From Isoetes taiwanensis (Eukaryota; Streptophyta; Lycopodiopsida; Isoetales; Isoetaceae): 64,000 bases of DNA. The position numbers and the translations under genes are program-made. How positions within the stretch are numbered: the first letter of the stretch is position 1; each line of letters starts with the position of its first letter. Below, one piece after another: positions 1 to 10,017 of this stretch. Below the pieces are notes generated by a model, which worked only from the letters and a program-made list of their open reading frames with translations, was not told the DNA's origin and made no database searches. The stretch spans positions 60,001 to 124,000 of the forward strand of contig JAJEKV010000175.1 in NCBI GenBank assembly GCA_021234155.1, given 5' to 3'.

Positions 1-592
1 AACGCTACTTGCGATTAGAAGGCGTGAGCATATCAATTTGGGGAGGAGGGGTGCAAACCCATGTTGTATCGCTGCGCTTGTCTTAACGTGTTTTCGTTGT
101 CTTGCATTCGTGGGGCCTTGTTTGCACCAAACTACGCCCACAACGGTGACAAGCTCATGTACGCCGGCCCAAGGGTCCGGAGGTTGGAGGTCATTTCCAA
201 AGACCGGGAGAGGGTCACCGAGGAGAGTTGAGGCAAGGAGACCTTGCACTCGATCCCCAACTCCCATCCTCATTCGCTGCTTTCACGGGGATGAAGGGTT
301 CTACTCTTTGAAGTGATCAACCACGATCGGTAAAACCATCAAGAGCACTTCCATGCACATTCATTTTCCTATCTTGCACTCACTTATTTCTTTGTTCCTT
401 GTCTCGCATTGTCCAACCTCGCAGCCCCGAGAGACGCCGCTCTCGCTGGAGGCAACTTCGCACACACGCATTCCCAGAGGTATCTTGTCCAGTGCACTTG
501 GAGTGAGTGCAGATGTGGCAGAGGAGCTAGCGTCCCGTCGCCCAAGCGAGTCAATTATTTTTCCAGCTAGCGAGAGGAGGAGCTCCCTGTAG
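1..592 (+). pseudogene. Legumin-like (11S globulin) copy P1, 3' half
   Basis: This is the 3' part of an 11S legumin-type cupin storage protein gene. The end of exon 2 lies at 1-23, followed by GTGAGC. Exon 3 (about 112-329) encodes the second cupin barrel and exon 4 (425-592) encodes the conserved C-terminus with the IPRGILSSALGVSADVAEEL core. The exon 3 acceptor reads CATTCGT where sister copies read CATTCAG, so the AG is lost. Exon 3 also has small indels that break the frame. The 5' half lies outside the window. Legumins are secreted through the ER to storage vacuoles as hexamers. Family assignment is strong, and loss of function follows from the acceptor and frame damage. Confidence 0.8.
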
Positions 593-1220
593 CTTTGACA
601 CATTGCTGCTCGATTCCCCCCTTCCTTTTGGCCGCTTATGTGGTGGTGTGCCTGCCACAGGACATGAAATGCTCGAGGGCATGAAAAATATATGAGACAT
701 GTATGATGACATCCAATGAAAAAAGAATATTTCGCATCATTCCCACGGGTTCCTGTGCTTTTCCCCTTCATTTTGTCGTCGTTTGCTTGTTGCAACTAAT
801 TTTAGGCTACCAACAGAAAGACACTTCCAAATATACCCTCGCAAGACCTGGCATGCGCCTAGCGTTAGACATACTCATTCAAAACCCCAGGTTAAAAAAG
901 CAAGCAATAAGGAACACTTCGCTATCCGTCAAGCACACTCAATCTCTTGTACGTGCTTCGAGTTGTCGATGAACGCCCATCGCTTTCTTAAGGCTTATAT
1001 GGCATATGGCTACGTTATGTGCATGCTTGCTCCACGAACGCATGGGGTCCACACGATAGCCTGCTTTTGAAATTAAAAAGAAAGGGAGAGGGGTGCTTGG
1101 GGGCGTGCGTCTTCTCGAATGGCTAGATAGACAACTAGATGCGTCGAATGGCTAGATAGACAACTAGATGCGGGGGTTTCGCAATAAGGAAGCATACTCT
1201 TTTAGAGACCTATGCACATT

Positions 1221-1285
1221 GCAATGCTCGAACCTCTGACCTCAAAAAGATCGACCCATGAGCTTACCATTGGACCTACTCATCC
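1221..1285 (-). repeat. tRNA-derived (SINE-like) segment upstream of legumin P2
   Basis: On the minus strand this reads as a tRNA-like module. It has an A-box-like TAGGTCCAATGGTAAG and a B-box core GGTTCGAG about 35 bases later. It lacks a clear acceptor stem, so it is not a functional tRNA gene. The same module occurs at 2183-2247, 20534-20598 and 31993-32057, always about 190-206 bp upstream of a legumin ATG and on the strand opposite to the gene. Confidence 0.55.
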
Positions 1286-1302
1286 TTGAGCATTTCTTTG
1301 AG

Positions 1303-1310
1303 CATGCATG
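1303..1310 (+). promoter_or_regulatory. RY / legumin box CATGCATG upstream of P2
   Basis: A perfect CATGCATG lies 181-188 bp upstream of the P2 ATG, with further CATGCA cores at 1379-1384 and 1397-1402. In seed plants RY boxes in storage-protein promoters bind B3-domain factors of the ABI3/FUS3/LEC2 group. The equivalent octamer occurs at 2265-2272 and 31968-31975. At 20509-20516 it has become CATGCACG. Confidence 0.6.
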
Positions 1311-1490
1311 GAAACTACGAGGGCAATGGAAACGCGTGAAAGTGGATCGGCAAGTTGCATGTGCCCGCGATGCACCTACATGCAGGCGATGGCGCGCATG
1401 CACCTATCGATAGCCGCTTCTACAAAGAGAGCCTCAGAATTAGCACTCCTAACCTCCGCCAAGGGGCAACAGAGGTTGTGCCCAAGTGAA

Positions 1491-1871
1491 ATGGCCATGC
1501 ACCAGTCCCTAATTGCCGCGGGTCGCCCCTCCTCCTCCTCGTGGGCACAATCCAAGCTCGGCAGCCTCGGACTGAGATAGAGAGCGAGGCAGGTAGACTA
1601 GAGAGATGGGATAGAGAAGAGTTCCCGGCACTAGAAAAGTCTGGATTCAATGCAGATCGAATTGTGATTGAGTCCAATGGATTGGTCTCTCCCATGTTCC
1701 ACAACGTTGGTTCATTGAAGACCATCGTGAGAGGTTCTGGAATCATGGGTGTCGTCACTGCTGCAGACCGCGTTAGCCAGAGGAGCCGATTGCGTGTAAG
1801 GGAGGGCGACGTGATAGCCATTCCTTGCGGACATGCATTTTGGTTTTACAACGACCAAGAAGAGCGGGCAG
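1491..1871 (+). pseudogene. Legumin-like copy P2, 5' fragment
   Basis: This fragment starts at ATGGCCATGCACC and covers the signal peptide region and most of the first cupin domain (IVIESNGLVSPMFHNVGSL, then REGDVIAIPCGHAFWFYND). The frame is shifted in the signal peptide compared with the copy at 31372-31791. At about 1871, just after the YNDQEERA codons, it runs into sequence identical to the legumin downstream flank (compare 916-960). This looks like an unequal-crossover or deletion junction. Exons 2-4 are absent. Confidence 0.8.
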
Positions 1872-2450
1872 CACTTCACTATCCGTCAAGCACACTCAAT
1901 CTCTTGTACGTGCTTCGAGTTGTCGATGAACGCGCGATCACGCCACTGCTTCGCTGCGCTGGGATATGGCACGTTGCTACGTGCATGCTTGCTCCACGAA
2001 CGCATGGGGTCCACACGATAGCCTGCTTTTGAAATTAAAAAGAAAGGGAGAGGGGTGCTTGGGGGCGTGCGTCTTCTCGAATGGCTAGATAGACAACTAG
2101 ATGCGTCGAATGGCTAGATAGACAACTAGATGCGGGGGTTTCGCAATAAGGAAGCATACTCTTTTAGAGACCTATGCACATTGCAATGCTCGAACCTCTG
2201 ACCTCAAAAAGATCGACCCATGAGCTTACCATTGGACCTACTCATCCTTGAGCATTTCTTTGAGCATGCATGGAAACTACAGGGCAATGGAAACGTGAAA
2301 GTGGATCGGCAAGTTGCATGTGCCCGCATGCACCTACATGCAGCGATGCGTGCGCATGCACCTATCGATAGCCGCTTCTACAAAGAGAGCCTCGTAATTA
2401 ACAGGTCTAACCTCCGCCAAGGGCAACAGAGGGGTTGTGCTCCAAATGAA
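1872..2450. repeat. Second copy of the legumin intergenic region
   Basis: This is a near-identical direct repeat of about 914-1490. It includes the duplicated GAATGGCTAGATAGACAACT unit, a tRNA-like module (2183-2247, minus strand) and the RY octamer (2265-2272). It contains no gene. Confidence 0.8.
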
Positions 2451-3881
2451 ATGGCCATGCACCGGTCCCTAATTGCCGGGTCGTCCCCTCCTCCTCCTCG
2501 TGGCACAATCCAAGCTCGGCCAGCCTCGACCGAGATAGAGATCGAGGCGGTAGACTAGAGAGATGGGATAGAGAAGAGTTCCCAAGCACTAGAAAAGTCC
2601 GGATTCAATGCGATCGAATTGTGATTGAGTCCAATGGATTGGTCTATCCCATGTTCCACAACGTTGGTTCATTGAAGACCATCGTGAGAGGTTCTGGAAT
2701 CATGGGTGTCGCCACCTGCTGCGCATCGCCAAGCCCCGCAGGAGCTGATTATGCGTGTAAGGGAGGGCGAATGTGATAGCCATTCCTTGCGACATGCATT
2801 TTGGTTTTACAACGACCAAGAAGAGCGGGCAGAGATACTTGGTGTTGGTTTCTCCAACCTTGGCAGGAATCCTAGGGTGAGGGACTCTGCCTTTGTGATT
2901 TGTCTTTTGTTTCTCGATGGTACTCCCCGCTTCCATTGCCGATCCTGTATCACAAAGAACAAATTACTTAACGTCCTGTTGTTCTTGGATGCGTGACTTT
3001 GACCTTTTCAATGTCGCCATCGCATTTAGCCCGTGTTCTCGCTCAAGCATTGGACATCTCCGAGGAAAGGGTGCGGGGAGTTGATCGAGGGCAACAAAAC
3101 CAGATCGAATTATCAAGGTCTCCAGGGAAGACATGCGGCCGCGAAATGTCCACCACGAGCGTGGAGTGCCACCCATCTTATCCATCAGCTCGGGACGGGT
3201 TTTCCAGAGGCCAGAGTGAGAAACGGTGGAGAGCTCCGTGAAGTCAACAGCAGGGGGATGCCCTTCTTGGAACGCTTGTCCATGGCAGCACGCTACTTGC
3301 GATTAGAAGGAGTGAGCATATCAATTTGGGGAGGAGGGGTGCAAACCCATGTTGTATCGTTGCGTTTGTCTTAACGTGTTTCGTTGTCTTGCATTCAGGG
3401 GGCCTTGTTTGCACCAAACTACGTCCACAATGGTGACAAGCTCATGTACGTCGTCCAAGGGTCCGCGAGGTTGGAGGTCATTTCCAAAGACTTTGGGGAG
3501 AGGGTCACCGGAGGAGAGTTGAGGCAAGGAGACCTTGCACTGATCCCCAACTCCCATCCTCATTCGTTGCTCGCCGGGGATGAAGGGTTCTACTCTTTTG
3601 AAGTGATCAACCACGATCGGTAAACCATCAGTAGCACTTCCATGCACATTCATTTTCCTATCTTGCACTCACTTATTTCTTTGTTCCTTGCCTCGCATTG
3701 TCCAACCTGCAGCCCTGAGACGTCGTTCCTCGCTGGAGGCAACTCCGTGCACACACGCATTCCCAGAGGTATCTTGTCCAGTGCACTTGGAGTGAGTGCA
3801 GATGTGGCAGAGGAGCTAGCGTCCCGTCGCCCAAGCGAGTCAATTATTTTTCCAGCTAGCGAGAGGAGGAGCTCCCTGTAG
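2451..3881 (+). pseudogene. Legumin-like copy P3, full length but broken
   Basis: All four exons of an 11S legumin gene are present: exon 1 2451-2876 (donor GTGAGG), exon 2 2995-3311 (donor GTGAGC), exon 3 3399-3619 (after CATTCAG) and exon 4 3713-3881 (TAG). Exons 3 and 4 are open and encode the second cupin barrel (APNYVHNGDKLMYVVQG, then LRQGDLALIPNSHPHSLLAG) and the C-terminus. Exon 1 has several indels after the start. Exon 2 has a 2-base deletion in the FSPRVLAQAL region compared with the copy at 30940-31257. The exon 2 acceptor is GCGT instead of GCAG. It is therefore a pseudogene unless sequencing errors explain all of this. Confidence 0.82.
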
Positions 3882-3970
3882 CTTTGACACATTGCTGCTC
3901 GATTCCCCCCTTCCTTTTGGCCGCTTATGTGGTGGTGTGCCTGCCACAGGACATGAAATGCTCGAGGGCT

Positions 3971-4245
3971 CTAAATTGTCAAACATTCCATCAACATTCT
4001 CCTAGATTCTCAAAGATTTTATGAAGATTCCATTACAGTCTCTCCCACTAGAACTGTGCTTGTCCTCGAGCATCCAAAGCTATCTCAAGATTCTATCTAG
4101 ATTCTCCTACATTCTCTGAGATTCCCCTAAATTGTCAAAGATTCCATCAACATTCTCCTAGATTCTCAAAGATTTTATGAAGATTCCATTACAGTCTCTC
4201 CCACTAGAACTGTGCTTGTCCTCGAGCATCCAAAGCTATATCATG
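3971..4245. repeat. Tandem duplication, period 156 bp, AGATTC-rich
   Basis: The block from CTAAATTGTCAAA at 3971 recurs at 4127, including the stretch containing CTCCCACTAGAACTGTGCTT. It is rich in AGATTCTC/AGATTCC words, the reverse complement of the GGAATCT words in the satellite at 8230-9790. Confidence 0.75.
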
Positions 4246-4324
4246 TCTATGTCATACCATATTACCAAGTCATTGCAAATTACCCATGCATATGGGCACC
4301 CATGGAGACTCGAACTCGAGACCT

Positions 4325-4440
4325 GCTCTGATACCAACTGTAACGTTCCTAACCGACATGCCCTTAACCAACTGGGCAAAACCATCTAGACGTTTATGAG
4401 CATCGCTTCTACCCATTTATGCCGGTGTCTCGGGAACACC
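4325..4440 (-). mobile_element. Inverted partial TRIM LTR with primer site
   Basis: On the minus strand this is the TRIM LTR found at 4589-4733. It ends in GTTACA and is followed by a perfect tRNA-Met-type primer site: TGGTATCAGAGC is the reverse complement of 4325-4336. Similarity stops near 4435. With 4589-4733 it forms an inverted pair. Confidence 0.65.
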
Positions 4441-4588
4441 CCACAGGCACATTCAAGGTTCGAATATTCGAGCGGTCTACCATGGGCCCGTTACAGATTG
4501 TTGTCGGATTTTAGATCTCTGTGTCTTTTTGTTGTTTATATTTATTCTTCTATTGCTTTGTTATATTGTTGTTCTTGGTATTTTGTAC

Positions 4589-5725
4589 TGTAATGGACCC
4601 ATGGGAGCACGGTCGAATAGATCTAAGTGTCGCGTTCCTGAGACACCGACATAAATGGGTAGAAGCGACTATTCATAAACATCTAGACGGTTTTCCCCAG
4701 TTGGTTAAGGGCATGTCGGTCAGGAATATTACAGTTGATATCAGAGCCAAGTTGGATCTTTGGGTGTTGACATTGATTTAAGACTACAGGTTGGATCCTT
4801 AGCTACTGAGATGGTGGATCATAGATCAAGTTGAGGTAAGGGTTCTTTTCGTGATATGTTCAGTAAAATGGATGGCAGTTATACTTCTAAGATGAAGTTT
4901 TGATTTGAGTTAAAGTTGTGCTACATTTGAGACATTTGAATCATAGAATGCTTCAGTAAATCCATAACGACCCATGAGGACATGGGTTAAATTTTAGAAG
5001 GAGAGACTGTAACGATCCTGACCGGTCAGTATACGTACTCATGTGCGTATATGCATGCAAGGTAGAACATGCATGCAAGATGGAACATGCGTGCAAGATA
5101 GAACATGCATGCAGCATGGAGAGCATTTAAACAAGAGTGTTTTTTTGGAGAGCTTAGTGGAGATTGAAGACGTGAAAGTTTTTCCAAGAGTTTGCAAAGC
5201 AAGAAAGTAGAGGAGACACTGAGGTGGCAAAACCTTTTTCCGGTCATCAATCATCTTTTTCTTTCAGGTGGGGTTTTGCTGTGGACTCAATTTGAGGTTT
5301 CAAATGTTGCCATAGCTAGATTTGCACATGTTCTTGAGCTGAGGGAAAGCTTGGATTTGCATCATGTTAAAGATTTGTTTGAGACTAGATACGTAAGGCC
5401 AGATCTTCTCTTGTCTTTTCAAGGAATGATTCATGTGATTGTTGTGATCTACTAGCTGGTTTGCAAGATGAAACGGAATACCGTTGGACCGTAGGTCATG
5501 ACTTGGTCTTGGACACCATGGAATGGTGTGGTCTATGTTCTTGTGATGCTCGAGGACGAGCATAGTTCTAGTGGGAGAGACTGTAACGGACCCATGGGAG
5601 ACTGTCGAGTAGATCTGAGTGTCGCATTCCCGAGACACCGGTATAAATGGGTAGAACCGACTATTCATAAACGTCTAGACGGTTTTGCCTAGTTGGTTAA
5701 GGGCATGTTGGTTAGGAACGTTACA
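4589..5725 (+). mobile_element. TRIM: miniature LTR retrotransposon, 1.14 kb
   Basis: A 145-bp LTR (4589-4733, TGTAATGGACCC...TTACA) is repeated at 5582-5725 (TGTAACGGACCC...TTACA). Directly after the first LTR is a tRNA-Met-type primer site, TGATATCAGAGCC at 4736-4748, one mismatch from TGGTATCAGAGCC. A purine-rich AGTGGGAGAGAC precedes the second LTR. The interior has no gag or pol, only short open frames. A second TGTAACGATCC preceded by GGAGAGAC occurs at 5008, suggesting a further LTR start or a nested copy. Size, LTR length and priming signals fit terminal-repeat retrotransposons in miniature. Confidence 0.75.
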
Positions 5726-5970
5726 GTTGGTATCCGAGCCAAGTTGGATCTTTGGGAGTTGACATTGATTTATAGATTACAGGTTGGATCCTTAGCTATT
5801 GAGATGGTGGATCATAGATCAAGTTGAGGTAAGGTTTCTTCTCGTGGTATGTTCAGTAAAATGGATGGCAGTTATACTTCTAAGGTGAAGTTTTGATTTG
5901 AGTTAAAGTTGTGCTACATTTGAATCATAGAATGCTTCAGTAAATCCATAACGACCCATGAGGACATGGG
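5726..5970 (+). repeat. Second copy of the TRIM primer site and internal region
   Basis: After the second LTR the sequence does not enter flanking DNA. It repeats the primer site (TGGTATCCGAGCC, 5728-5740) and the internal region seen at 4734-4990, ending at the shared GACCCATGAGGACATGGGTTA. The locus therefore reads LTR-internal-LTR-internal, as left by unequal recombination between LTRs. Confidence 0.75.
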
Positions 5971-8229
5971 TTATTATTGCTTTGTTATATTGTTGTCATG
6001 GTATTTCTCAATTGTCCTGTCATTGTTTACATAACCAATGGATTAATTTGAGATGGAAAATGCAGAGCATCCTATAGGTTATGATTGTGGCAAGTATGCC
6101 AAGTAATGGAAGAATCGGACTTGTTAGAGGAATTGCTAATAACAATTGCTTGCTAGTAATTTTAAAATGGAGTAGAACATAATAGATTGATCTCCAATAT
6201 GGCTCCTGAGTAGAAGACTTTGCTTGAAACAAGTAAAGGAGATCCGAGCATGAAGAGCTTGGCAGGCAGCATAATCAAGTAGTAAGAACATGCATTTTGT
6301 TTAGTGGTTGAATTTACTTTAACTAAGAAATTATGGAATACAAGGTTAATAATACTAAGGTTAAGGAGTTAATTGTAATATTGGCACCTGAAGATGCAGC
6401 CTAGGTTTACGATCAGTCGGCAAGAGTTACATGCAGTTGTGGTCTTTAGACTATATGGATTTTTAAGTTGGAAATGCTATATATTGAGATATGATAATAG
6501 TTGCATGTTTAAATCCCTTATCTAAGGAAAGGGAGCTTTCATTATGAATATTTTAAAGTCATAGCTAAGTGTTATTAACAGGAATATATATATTATTAAG
6601 GTGGTAATTTAGCCACATTAAATATGGGGGGTAGTTCTGCACCGACCCTATAGCAGTTGTTTAAGCTACATCGACAAGTTGGTTGCTATAGTTTTCATTA
6701 CCGAATTGTTTTCGACATGGTAAGGTTGTACGATCAACCTTGGCAAGAGAAAGGTCTAGGCACATGTTTAGTAAATGTCTAATGAACACTAGAATTAGTG
6801 CAAGTTTAGATAAGATCTCGAGTTGCCATGAGGGTCAACTCGGCAGGCTCGTCACGGTAAATGACATCCGACCAAACATATGCCCTGCTGACACAAAAAC
6901 TTAAAGGATCCATCGGAAAAAAGCTTCTCTTGGAGCTTAGGGGAGACTCAGATTTTTGATTTGGAGAGTTGCGCATCTTGAAAGCTGATTTGCTGCCAGA
7001 GTTCCTAGAATGTTAAAGCACCAGTATCTTGCATTGACCTAAAATTTAGATCTGCCCTCATCAGCATCAACGGCAAGCTTGTAGTTTTTCTTCCAAACCT
7101 CAGCCTTCGTATATTAGGTTGGAGAAACATGGCGCATGCCTGGATTGAAGCTGTGATGCGAATGTACACCACCGGATGCACAGAGTTGCATCCTTTGCAA
7201 ATGCCATGTTTTTCATACGATTAAGCACAATTGCAATCAACAGTCGAAATTAAAGCCTCAATTGCTATTAAAGGGGCTATTTAATGTGAGCGACTTTGAA
7301 CCGTCGACAAAGATTAAATCCCCAAATCCGACGGCCTAGATCAAAAGCCCCAAATAAGGAGGGGTTGATTGAGGCGGCGTTGTCAAGACCGTCGATCTCA
7401 ATCTGAATGGCTAAGATGGCGACACCTTAGTATCATAAGGGGGTGCTTGAGGTGGATTGAGGTGGCTCCGTCAAGGCCGTCGGGTCTCAGATCTGGACGG
7501 CCCAGGCAGCGCCACCTCAAAATATTAGAATATTGGATACAAGGGGGGTGCGTATATAATCGTATATATATAAGAGATAAGAGATATCACATCAAACCAT
7601 TGAAAGGGGCATCAACATATTAAGAAATTGAACCATTAAATTAAACCCCCCCCGACCCCCCAGTTGTTTTTGCTGATATTCGTGGTCGAATGTGAAATCG
7701 ACGGTCCTCATGCAGCCACCTCGTCATTACCTAAGCAACCCCCTTGTTATGCAGAGATTGATCTCACCCTTCCATTTCTTGAGGTGGCGCGAAAATAGCC
7801 GTTGGATTTGGTGGAGGACATGCGTGGGGCATGCATGGCCATGCATGAGGCATGCAACACATCCCTGGACCATCGGATAAAAAAGGGAGGCGTATAAGGA
7901 AGGTGCAATAAAGCTTCATCAAAAGTGGATGTGGTGTAACCAATCTTAACCGTTAGATCAAAAAGGGGAGGAGAAATCCTAGCCATTCATTTTTTTATTG
8001 AATTAGATTTTTTTTATATTAAAGGAGGTGAGGTGGCACCCTTATTTAATGAAAAGGTAGTGAGGTGACACCGCATTAATTATGAAGCCTTCCTGAAGGT
8101 TCCTTTTTTGCATTGCATTCAAACAACTTTATATTGCAATGGAGGTCTCGGATCAAAGTGGGACCTACAAAGTTGGATTCCTCTCAATAAATGCTTTTTA
8201 TTTAGTGATTTGGCATCATTCCGTGCAAC
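5971..8229. other. Gene-free interval
   Basis: No coding region is supported. At about 7340-8060 there are degenerate tandem blocks built on GAGGTGGC...CCGTCGGATC words, with units of roughly 100 bp, and a C-rich run at 7645-7660. I recognise nothing else. Confidence 0.5.
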
Positions 8230-9790
8230 CTTGGATAATCTAGGGGAATCTTCATAGAATCTAATGGAATCTAAACGAATCTATGTAGAAACTTGGGGAA
8301 TCAAGAGGAATCTTGGGATAATCTTTAGGAATCAAGGGAATCTCAAGAGAATCTTAAGGAATCTATGGGAATCTCAAAAGAATATAGGGAATCTAAGAGA
8401 AAACTCAAAAAATATTTAAGAACCTAGGAAATCTTGATGAAATCTTAGAGAACCTAAGGGAATCTTCATAGAATTTAAGGGAATCTAAGAAAATCTACAT
8501 ACAATCTTGGGGAATCTAAACAAATCTTCAAATAATCTTTGGAAATATAGGGGAATCTTTATACAACCTTTAGAATCTAGGAGGATCTTTTAGGAATCTT
8601 AAGGAGTCGCGGGAGAATCCAAATGGATCTAGCGGAATCTTTGACACTAGGTGTGTTCTACAAGGGAATCTTCATAAAATATAAGAGAATATAGAAGAAT
8701 CTACATGGAATTTTGGAGAATATAGAGAAATCTTAGAATAATATTTAGGAATCTCAACCGAATCTAGGAATCGAAAGGAATCTAAGGGAATCTAGAGGAA
8801 TCTTCGAATAACCTTTGGAAATCAAGGAAATATCGGAAGAATCTTAAGGAATCTATGGGAATATCAAAAGAATATAGGGGCATCTAAGAGAATCTTCAAA
8901 ACATGTTTGAGAATCTAGGGGAATCTTGATGGAATCTTAGAGAATCTAGTGGAATCTTCATAGAATCTAAGAGAATCTAGGAGAATATACATAGAATCTT
9001 GAGGAATCTAAGCTTCAGATAACCTTTGAAAATCTAGGGGAATCTTTGTAGAACCTTAAGAATCTAGGGGATCTTTGTGGACTCTTAGGGAATCTGGGGG
9101 AATCCAAGGGGATCTAGGGGAATCTTTGACACTAGGTGTGTTCATATAATCTAGGAGAATCTAGAAGAATCTACATGGAATCTTAGAGGATCTAGAGGAA
9201 TCTTAGGATAATCTTTGGGAATCTAGAGGAATCTCAAGAGAATCTTTAATAATCTAAAAGAATCTAAGGGAATCTTCATAAAATCTTTGAGTATCTAGAG
9301 AATCTTAATGGAATCTTGGAGAATCTTTATAGAATCTTCATCGCATGACTTTAAATTTGACTTCAAGTTGAACTTTTACAATCCCTCGAGGAATCATCAA
9401 CGAATCTTGGGGAAGATAAGCGAACAATGATGGAATCTCATAGAATCTAGGGAGATCTTTCTAGAGCCTTGGAGAATCTAGAAGAATCTTTATAGAATCT
9501 TCGTCCATGACTTTGAATTCGACTTCTAGTTGAATTTGTGCAATTCTTTATAGTACAAAATGGAATCTCCATAAAATATTGGGCAATCTAAGGGAATGGT
9601 TATGAAATCTTAAAGAATCTCAAGGAGTGCATCAAGGGATCTTCGCAAAATAAGAGAATATGACGGAATCTCTAGAAATCTAGGGGAATCTTTTCATAGT
9701 CTTGGAGAATCTAGGAACATCTGTACAAAATCTTCGTTAGATGACTATGCATTTGGCTTCTAGTCGAATTTGTACAGTTCCTCATAGTAT
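8230..9790. repeat. Degenerate GGAATCT satellite-like array
   Basis: About 1.5 kb is built from short words of the type GGAATCTAGG / GGAATCTTCATAGAATC. A higher-order unit is visible: TTTGACACTAGGTGTGTTC occurs at about 8641 and 9125, roughly 480 bp apart, with similar sequence after each. A second marker, GACTT...TTGACTTC.AGTTGAA, recurs near 9350, 9510 and 9745. No open frame of interest. Confidence 0.8.
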
Positions 9791-10017
9791 AACCACTTGT
9801 ATCGATATATTATTATTAAAGCTACATAATCTGTACGGAATAAATATAAATGTTGTACGAAATATGTGTGAATGTTGTAAGAAATGTGTACGAAAATTAA
9901 AAAAAAAAAAAGATGGCCTGGGGATGTGCATGGGTCCGGATTTTTTTTTGGCCCCGAAAGATGTGAATACTAATGGAACCACTAAAGCCACAAACAACAT
10001 GTTAAGATCAATACAAC

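Larger units (their letters stand above)
593..1490. other. Legumin intergenic/upstream region, copy 1
   Basis: No gene is seen. This is the 3' flank of P1 followed by the upstream region of P2. It holds a direct duplication of a CTCGAATGGCTAGATAGACA unit (about 1115-1165), a tRNA-like segment at 1221-1285, and RY motifs at 1303-1310, 1379-1384 and 1397-1402. Its second half is repeated at 1872-2450 and, inverted, at 31792-32500. Confidence 0.7.

Noticed and set aside
1221-1285. Functional tRNA gene
   Set aside because: A and B boxes are visible but there is no paired acceptor stem or anticodon arm; copies occur only in legumin spacers.
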